From Sipunculus nudus (Eukaryota > Annelida > Sipuncula > Golfingiida > Sipunculidae): a DNA stretch of 64,000 nucleotides. This document shows, in pieces, positions 58,818 through 64,000 of the stretch. The number at the start of each line of letters is the position of its first letter. Positions within the stretch are counted from its first letter, which is position 1. A program made the position numbers and the translations under genes. The stretch covers positions 27,453,058 through 27,517,057 of the forward strand of contig CM049310.1 of NCBI GenBank assembly GCA_026874595.1. The letters are read 5' to 3'. The notes beneath the pieces were generated by a model. It did not search any database. It had not been told where the DNA came from and worked only from the letters and a program-made list of their open reading frames with translations.

Positions 58818-60896
58818 GACTACTAGTCCTACACTAGAACCAGTTGTGTCCCTCTGATATGAAAGCCTACCGAGATGTCACACTGGCAGAACATTTAATA
58901 CCGAAAATCACACTGAAACTCGAAAACAGGAAACGTATTTTATTAATATTTTGACAACGATAAATAAAGATGTAAAATACATTGTCACTTAAATAAATCA
59001 TGCAGACCAAATTTTAAATTTGTTTTCTAAATTCCCTTTTCCTTGAAGGATCAATATTGATTGTGTCCAATGGAATACTAAAAATATCGACATTATTTGA
59101 CGAATTTACCTTTTCCACCGTCGGTACCGATGGTCTGCACCGCTCGCCAGTATTTCCTCAGGGCTTTGATTAATATTGTCAAGATCAGGGTAACACACAT
59201 GAAACAAAACATTTAATTTGGAGGTAATCTAGATCACTATTTGTTCAATTCAAACGATTATATATACCATTGTCACGCAAGACTGTTCATTTGACCGCTT
59301 TATGCATAAATGTTAGGGCCAGAATTCGTTAAGAATCTGATCAGGCGACTGAAGAGTGATATTGTGCAGGAACACATGAAAGTTTGAAGGGGAGGAGGTT
59401 GGGACGTTGCGCAGACGTAGACGAGCACAAAGTTTTCTAAGACAGATTAAAACACAAGAATTTGACATATTGGTATATTTAAACTAAATAAATAGTTTAT
59501 TTTTTAAAAACACAACAGACTAATAGCCCATCAATAGCATGGTCACGATACTTTATTAATGTGTAAAACCCTGATAGAAAGAATAATAAATCATCTGTAG
59601 CTACCAGGGGCCAATTGTTTCTCGTGTTTGAGAAATAGCGTGCACATGATGTATTAGGTGTTGTGTACTATAGACCCCCTCCCCCCTCGTTAACCCCGAC
59701 AGGCCTGCAGGTAAGGAGACTGGAACGCAGTTTCATGAAGCCCGAAAGATCCCGACAGGGGGCGCTTATACGGATATAACTGTTGACTGTTGATAAAACT
59801 TCTTACGGAGCGCCTGGTTTTGTTTCCTGGTATTAACAAAATTATCATTCAACAAGATTGCTAGAAGCAAAACTATGACAAACACTTATCGCCAGCATTG
59901 AGGTATTAAGGTACTACCTTGTCTACTTTGTCTACCTTCTTGGAGCCAGGACATGAACAAAAGCACTACATTCAGCGAAATAAGCAATGATTTGTTCTAA
60001 TGCTTCAGAAATATTCTTTACAAAATCATCACTAAGACAAACAAACTAAAGTACTTTTTTAATGCGATGATAATTAAGATAACGGTCTGGTAAAAGATCA
60101 TTGTATAGAACAAAATAATTTCATTTATATAGAAGTCACTTCTTGAAACGGCGTGTTATTTTTATTTATCAATAGCAGTTGATCACGTGAATATACAGAC
60201 ACAACTATGACCAACTACCACTAATATAGAGTAAATCACAAGGTATATCTGCAGATTATGATGTAGATTTTTGTGTAATACTCGATGCAAGTTATTGTAA
60301 TATTGCACGCTATATTTATCTATTTAGAATCGTTTCGAAGCGGTACTCTTCATAAAAGCGTCTCGAATCATTTTGAAATGAATATGATTCATTATCTATA
60401 TTTAACATAAAACAGAGTTCTTTTCATAATTTGTTGAATAATAAGATAATAAACGTGAACTGGTGTTAATACTTTACATTAACTTGCAGCAACACTGTCA
60501 TGACACAGTACTTTATTTGACCTGTCGACAACGGAGCACACTAGTTAATTGAACATCGGCTAAATATGTTCAAATGTGTGCGACATCGAAAATCCGGGAA
60601 ATTTTAATCATTGTTCTCCTGATATCGTGATTTTGCTTTGTCCAAGTATTCAGTATTCACAACATCAGAGCTGTTCGAATAACCAATGTTTTACGGCATA
60701 TCTCTTCCCATACAATCTGTCGTTTGTACAAATTGTCACTTATCTATAACCATTTCCAACTGTTCAGAGAAGTGCTGGTTTACCGTCTAGAAGCTGTCTA
60801 TATATTCATATATAATTTGTCTTCTGTATACAATTATCCACTTATCTGTGAATTGCCGACCTGTTTGGAAGATCGATGTATCACGTTATGCACACA
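58818..60896. other. non-coding stretch downstream of the soluble hydrolase gene
   Basis: No gene supported. On the minus strand an AATAAA near 60511 is a possible alternative polyadenylation signal for the hydrolase transcript. Confidence 0.4.
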
Positions 60897-60902
60897 TTTT
60901 AT
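60897..60902 (-). promoter_or_regulatory. AATAAA overlapping the stop codon
   Basis: The last Lys codon and the TAA stop of the soluble ABHD14 copy read AAATAAAATG, so a canonical polyadenylation hexamer overlaps the stop codon. Whether it is used is unknown. Confidence 0.35.
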
Positions 60903-61087
60903 TTGTCGTCCACAGCGTGAAGAAAGTTGTACAGCAGCCAGTGCCACTCATCGGTGTGGTTCATATAGAATGGGTGATTGCCACCTTGAACCGGAAAAAC
61001 CTCGTGATTAGGGAAGTTTTTCAAGTTTTTGGTTGAAATTTCTCCTAATGTAACATCCTCTGTACCGTGCGCAATCATAACAGGTAT
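60899..61087 (-). CDS. ABHD14B-like: ABHD14 (soluble copy) exon 4, with stop
   Basis: Acceptor GCTTTCAG before 61087. It encodes IPVMIAHGTED with the triad Asp, PVQGGNHPFYMNH with the triad His, and DEWHWLLYNFLHAV, ending TAA at 60901-60899. Confidence 0.9.
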   Translation of the reverse strand: MPVMIAHGTEDVTLGEISTKNLKNFPNHEVFPVQGGNHPFYMNHTDEWHWLLYNFLHAVDDK

Positions 61088-63917
61088 CTGAAAGCAGAAA
61101 GATATAAAGATAAATCACACAGTGACTGTAAAGTTATATATCATTATATACATGTATATATAATGTGTTATTATATATATATATGTGTGTGTGTGTGTTT
61201 GTATAATTTAATAAACAAGAATATTTCATTATGCAATGCTCTTAACCGACTTCAATTAGATCGGAATCGCTTGGTTAATTCTTTAAAAAAAACTTACATA
61301 TGTATACATAATATTTCACAAAGTATCTTTGAGCTACGGCAAGTATTTCCACTACCGTGCATTTCTGGTATTGTTCCGGACTCCACTTTTCCGTTGTGCA
61401 GGGGGCGACCGGCAAGTATGCGCACGCCCTCTGGTGGCTGCTCTCCGGGCGTGTCAGTAGAAATGGGAGGGAGTATACACCACTCATGGAGGGACTGACG
61501 ATCACAGGGCGTTCTATCTGAGCGTGCTTGATAAAAGTCTCCAGGAACTCCGCTTTGTCCACGTCCTTCTTCTCCGATTCACCATAACCTACACAAACAT
61601 AAAATGTAATAAATTACACTTTAAATCATAAGACATTGGAATTAATATATTTACCGTTATATATAATCAGAGATGTAGGTCTGTAGGTTGTCTGATATAA
61701 CAAATGATAATTATTAACTGTTATGAAACCACTTGAATTTCATAATTTCTATGCCCGGGCTGACAATAAACCAAAATGAAAAACATGTAGTTCATGGTTT
61801 TGCCGTGAAGGCTTTGAAGTATTTTGACCAGGGTCATCTTTGAAGTTACAGCCACTTAAAAATGGGCTTGTTTATAATATATATTTCAACATAAAGATTG
61901 CATGATCGTGGGGCGTAAACATCATTGCTGAATAAACTCCACGAAGATAACAAATAAAAGATGATAAATTTCGGCAAGGACATCAATACTGAAACGTGAC
62001 CTCAGTGGTTTGAGTATGATCACTGTGGCTCGAGCTCTTCTCAAGTTACGCTAAAATCATTTTTAGAAAAAAAATACACTTGGCCTTACAAAATGCGCCA
62101 GGTCCATATTCGAACTCAGTCTTGTGCTTCATGAAATGCATCATTGGTGCACGTATGGTGAATGTATGTCAAATTGTTTTCAGGTTATTGTATTGACACC
62201 ATAGCTTGGACGGAGAGACGGACTGACGGACGGACAACAGGGCAACACAGTTTTCACGGTTAAAAAAACCATCCCGGGTGACCTCCATGCAAAGCTTACT
62301 GTTACCGATTAACAACTTTCTCCATGCACAGCTTCCTGATACCGAATAACAGCTTTTGTTATAATGAAATAACCGTATCTAACAGTGGGTCAAATTCCTT
62401 TGAATTCAGAAAAAAACATGGTGATTCAGATTACCTCCAAACTTTAATGATCCTTGTATGGATGTTATCCTAACACTCGCTATTTCATCTGAATCTGTTC
62501 AGAACATTTTTCCTAAAGCTGCACAAATAAGCCAGGATAATACATTATACCTCTTGCCTGGAACTTAAATAAAAATGCCAAACATTGTCATGTTAATACA
62601 AGAAGTCACCTGGTAAATCCACTGCCACGCCGTGATATCCCATGGCCGCCACCAGGTGAAGTGAGTTTAGGTCATCCCAGGTCTTGGCCCGGAAGGCCAT
62701 GCCGTGAAGAAACAGGACAGCCAGGCCTTTACTGACAGTTCCAGGTGGCACCGCTTCCAGGTAGTGGACATTGACTTTCTGAAGAACATAAGAACATGTT
62801 ACCTTAATGTGTAAAACGACCCTTTTCAAAACACTCGCACCCCCGCGTGAGATCTCGGATAAAGGCCGTCACATGCTTGTGCGCATCCTTTGGACCTAAT
62901 TGTTCAGGTGGAAAAAGTAGCTCTTAGCAGCTTGTGCAGATGTAAATAAAAAGGTGACAGACAACAGAGAAACACGCATTGACCCGAGATGCCAGTCCTT
63001 TCTGCGCATGCACGTGAGATGGTCTATTGGAGATAGTAAATTACAAGAACAATCTTTCGGATCGTGTGTCACATTTAAAACACCATTCTAATAGAAAATC
63101 GTTGATCTCAATAGCAAGCTGCATGGTTTTACAGCAGTATCTTTAAAACGTAGATACTATTTTGATTTATCAAGATTGACTGAAACTCCTCATGGCAAAC
63201 TATAATCTGATTCCGGTCTATTATTTTTTTTTATAAATAAGCATATATGCGCGATGCGCATATACTTGACTGACCATCAGTTGAGTTTGGAAGCACTGGC
63301 CTACACTTCCCATACAGTGGTCTCATTGCATTCCTTTGACTAACGCATTTCATTCTACCACTGCTTGCACGGGGAGCATTTCCTCTGGACCACCATGAAG
63401 GGGCCGTATGTGCGTAGTGACAAACACAGGGCCAAATATATTTCTACCAAAAGAACGGGACATTAAGGGGTGCCAGTAAAATTGGCGCCCAAACATCGCT
63501 CAGACGATCATGCTTGGCACGGTGCCAATAAACACAGCTAATTCCTTCTCGCGCAGTCTGACATGACAAGTTCAAAGAGGACATTTCAACGGTTCAACGT
63601 AAGCGGAAATTTCTCAAGGACCTGAGACTCCAAGACTCTTTACAAAGGGGCTTTTACAGCTGATCACATTCCACAATAAAATATAACTTTGTCAAATTCA
63701 TACATGGTTATATATGTCACAATGATTTATGTAGTGAAGTTCAAGTTATGAGTGAATGCCTAGCTAACGGTAGAGATATTGGAAAGGGAGGTGAGCCTGA
63801 ATAAAATACCTTTTCCGTCACAGTCAGGTCTGCTCTGTGGCTGTTAATCTTCACGGACTTCATGGCATCTCCTAGCTCCGCCGGCACGTCCACGAACTCC
63901 CTCGTCTTCCATGGCAT
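60899..63917 (-). CDS. ABHD14B-like: soluble ABHD14-type alpha/beta hydrolase (4 coding exons)
   Basis: Joining 63917-63810, 62778-62610, 61588-61356 and 61087-60899 gives 232 aa with intron phases 0, 1, 0, identical to the paralogue at 47397-33328. It shows LFLHGMAF, AVDLPGYGE, nucleophile Ser126 in SPSMSGVYSLPF, Asp181 in HGTED and His208 in GGNH, then NHTDEWH, so the triad is complete. Human ABHD14B, about 210 aa and soluble, is reported as a lysine deacetylase that passes acetyl to CoA; a similar role is inferred. The start lies in GCCACCATG with an in-frame TGA at the very beginning of the exon, so no membrane anchor precedes it. The three introns are 1.0, 1.0 and 0.27 kb. Confidence 0.9.
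61160..61202. repeat. (TA)n(TG)n microsatellite in intron 3
   Basis: A short AT run passes into about seven TG dinucleotides within the 268-bp intron 3 of the soluble copy. Confidence 0.8.
61356..61588 (-). CDS. ABHD14B-like: ABHD14 (soluble copy) exon 3
   Basis: 233 bp; acceptor TTGTGTAG, donor ACG|GTAGTGG. It encodes YGESEKKDVDKAEFLETF, RPVIVSPSMSGVYSLPF with the nucleophile Ser126, and YLPVAPCTTEKWSPEQY. The plus-strand 143-codon ORF is a shadow. Confidence 0.92.
62190..62250 (+). mobile_element. remnant of an ACGG-tract element in intron 2
   Basis: GACGGAGAGACGGACTGACGGACGGAC resembles the microsatellite found before the right hairpin of the GTGACC elements, but no hairpin follows. A decayed right end is likely. 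Confidence 0.35.
62610..62778 (-). CDS. ABHD14B-like: ABHD14 (soluble copy) exon 2
   Basis: Acceptor ATGTTCTTCAG before 62778, donor CCAG|GTGACTTC. It encodes KVNVHYLEAVPPGT, AVLFLHGMAFRAKTW and MGYHGVAVDLP. It is two codons longer than its partner. Unlike the partner, there is no minisatellite at its acceptor. Confidence 0.9.
63810..63917 (-). CDS. ABHD14B-like: ABHD14 (soluble copy) exon 1
   Basis: An acceptor TTTATTTATCAG (ending 63936) opens the exon with TGA in frame, 18 non-coding bases, then GCCACCATG. It encodes MPWKTREFVDVPAEL…ADLTVTEK before the donor AAG|GTATTTT. The start is set by the in-frame TGA and the strong context. A 5'UTR intron just before the ATG also occurs in the anchored copy. 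Confidence 0.8.
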
Positions 63918-64000
63918 GGTGGCGTTTTCTGTTCACTGATAAATAAAGTTCTGTATGTTACATGTTTCTTAAATATACCAGAGGCACTCGTATAATCATT

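Noticed and set aside
61067-61498. 143-codon plus-strand ORF
   Set aside because: Antisense shadow of the soluble ABHD14 exon 3 plus intron sequence.

Overview
This window is eukaryotic. Its protein-coding exons are short, bounded by GT/AG splice sites, and lie far apart in AT-rich DNA full of repeats. The repeats point to a marine mollusc, most likely a bivalve: elements with tandem cores and an (ACGG)n tract before a terminal hairpin resemble the pearl/CvA and DINE-1-like non-autonomous Helentron elements described from oysters and mussels, and there are arrays of TGACCTTGACCTTTGACCT. The species assignment is inference.

Three genes are well supported, all on the minus strand. Read 5' to 3' from the right edge they are: (1) a soluble ABHD14-type alpha/beta hydrolase (coding exons 63917 to 60899, 232 aa); (2) a membrane-anchored FkbM-family methyltransferase (57096 to 54480, 303 aa, two exons); (3) a second ABHD14 paralogue with an N-terminal signal anchor (47397 to 33328, 292 aa). 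The two hydrolases share intron positions, intron phases 0/1/0 and a third exon of exactly 233 bp, so they are duplicates. Both keep the Ser/Asp/His triad. One is anchored and one soluble, which mirrors vertebrate ABHD14A and ABHD14B. Intron 1 of the anchored copy is about 11.2 kb against 1.0 kb in the other copy, because several mobile elements inserted there. A 40-bp minisatellite beside exon 2 repeats that exon's own splice acceptor about ten times. At the left edge a partial minus-strand exon (1-152) encodes the start of a laminin-G-like domain of a fourth gene whose other exons I could not place with confidence. Candidate exons near 17.0, 18.4 and 28.5-29.0 kb are tentative.

Most of the remainder is mobile DNA. 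Family 1 ('GTGACC' elements: 22.3-26.4, 35.2-35.7, 36.4-40.2, 40.3-43.2, partial at 43.8 and 46.5 kb) has a palindromic 5' end, a 336-bp tandem core in the large copies, an ACGG-type microsatellite and a 3' hairpin ending GAGCTAA. Family 2 ('ACTAGA' elements: 4.5-6.5, 12.0-12.7, 41.0-42.5, partial at 48.1 kb) has a 5' hairpin whose sequence changes while pairing is kept, cores of 288 or 178 bp, and a 3' hairpin. There are also three hAT-like elements with 8-bp target duplications (49.2, 51.2 and 57.8 kb), a TA-flanked MITE (1.3 kb), two long foldbacks (19.7 and 56.2 kb), two tRNA-type SINEs (29.5 and 53.7 kb), an inverted pair of a CCAAT/GC-box-rich repeat (6.7 and 45.1 kb) and many poly-G/poly-C runs.

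The most notable observations are the splice-acceptor minisatellite, the compensatory changes in element-end palindromes and hairpins, the nuclear-receptor half-site array, and the anchored/soluble ABHD14 pair. All coordinates and translations were worked out by eye.
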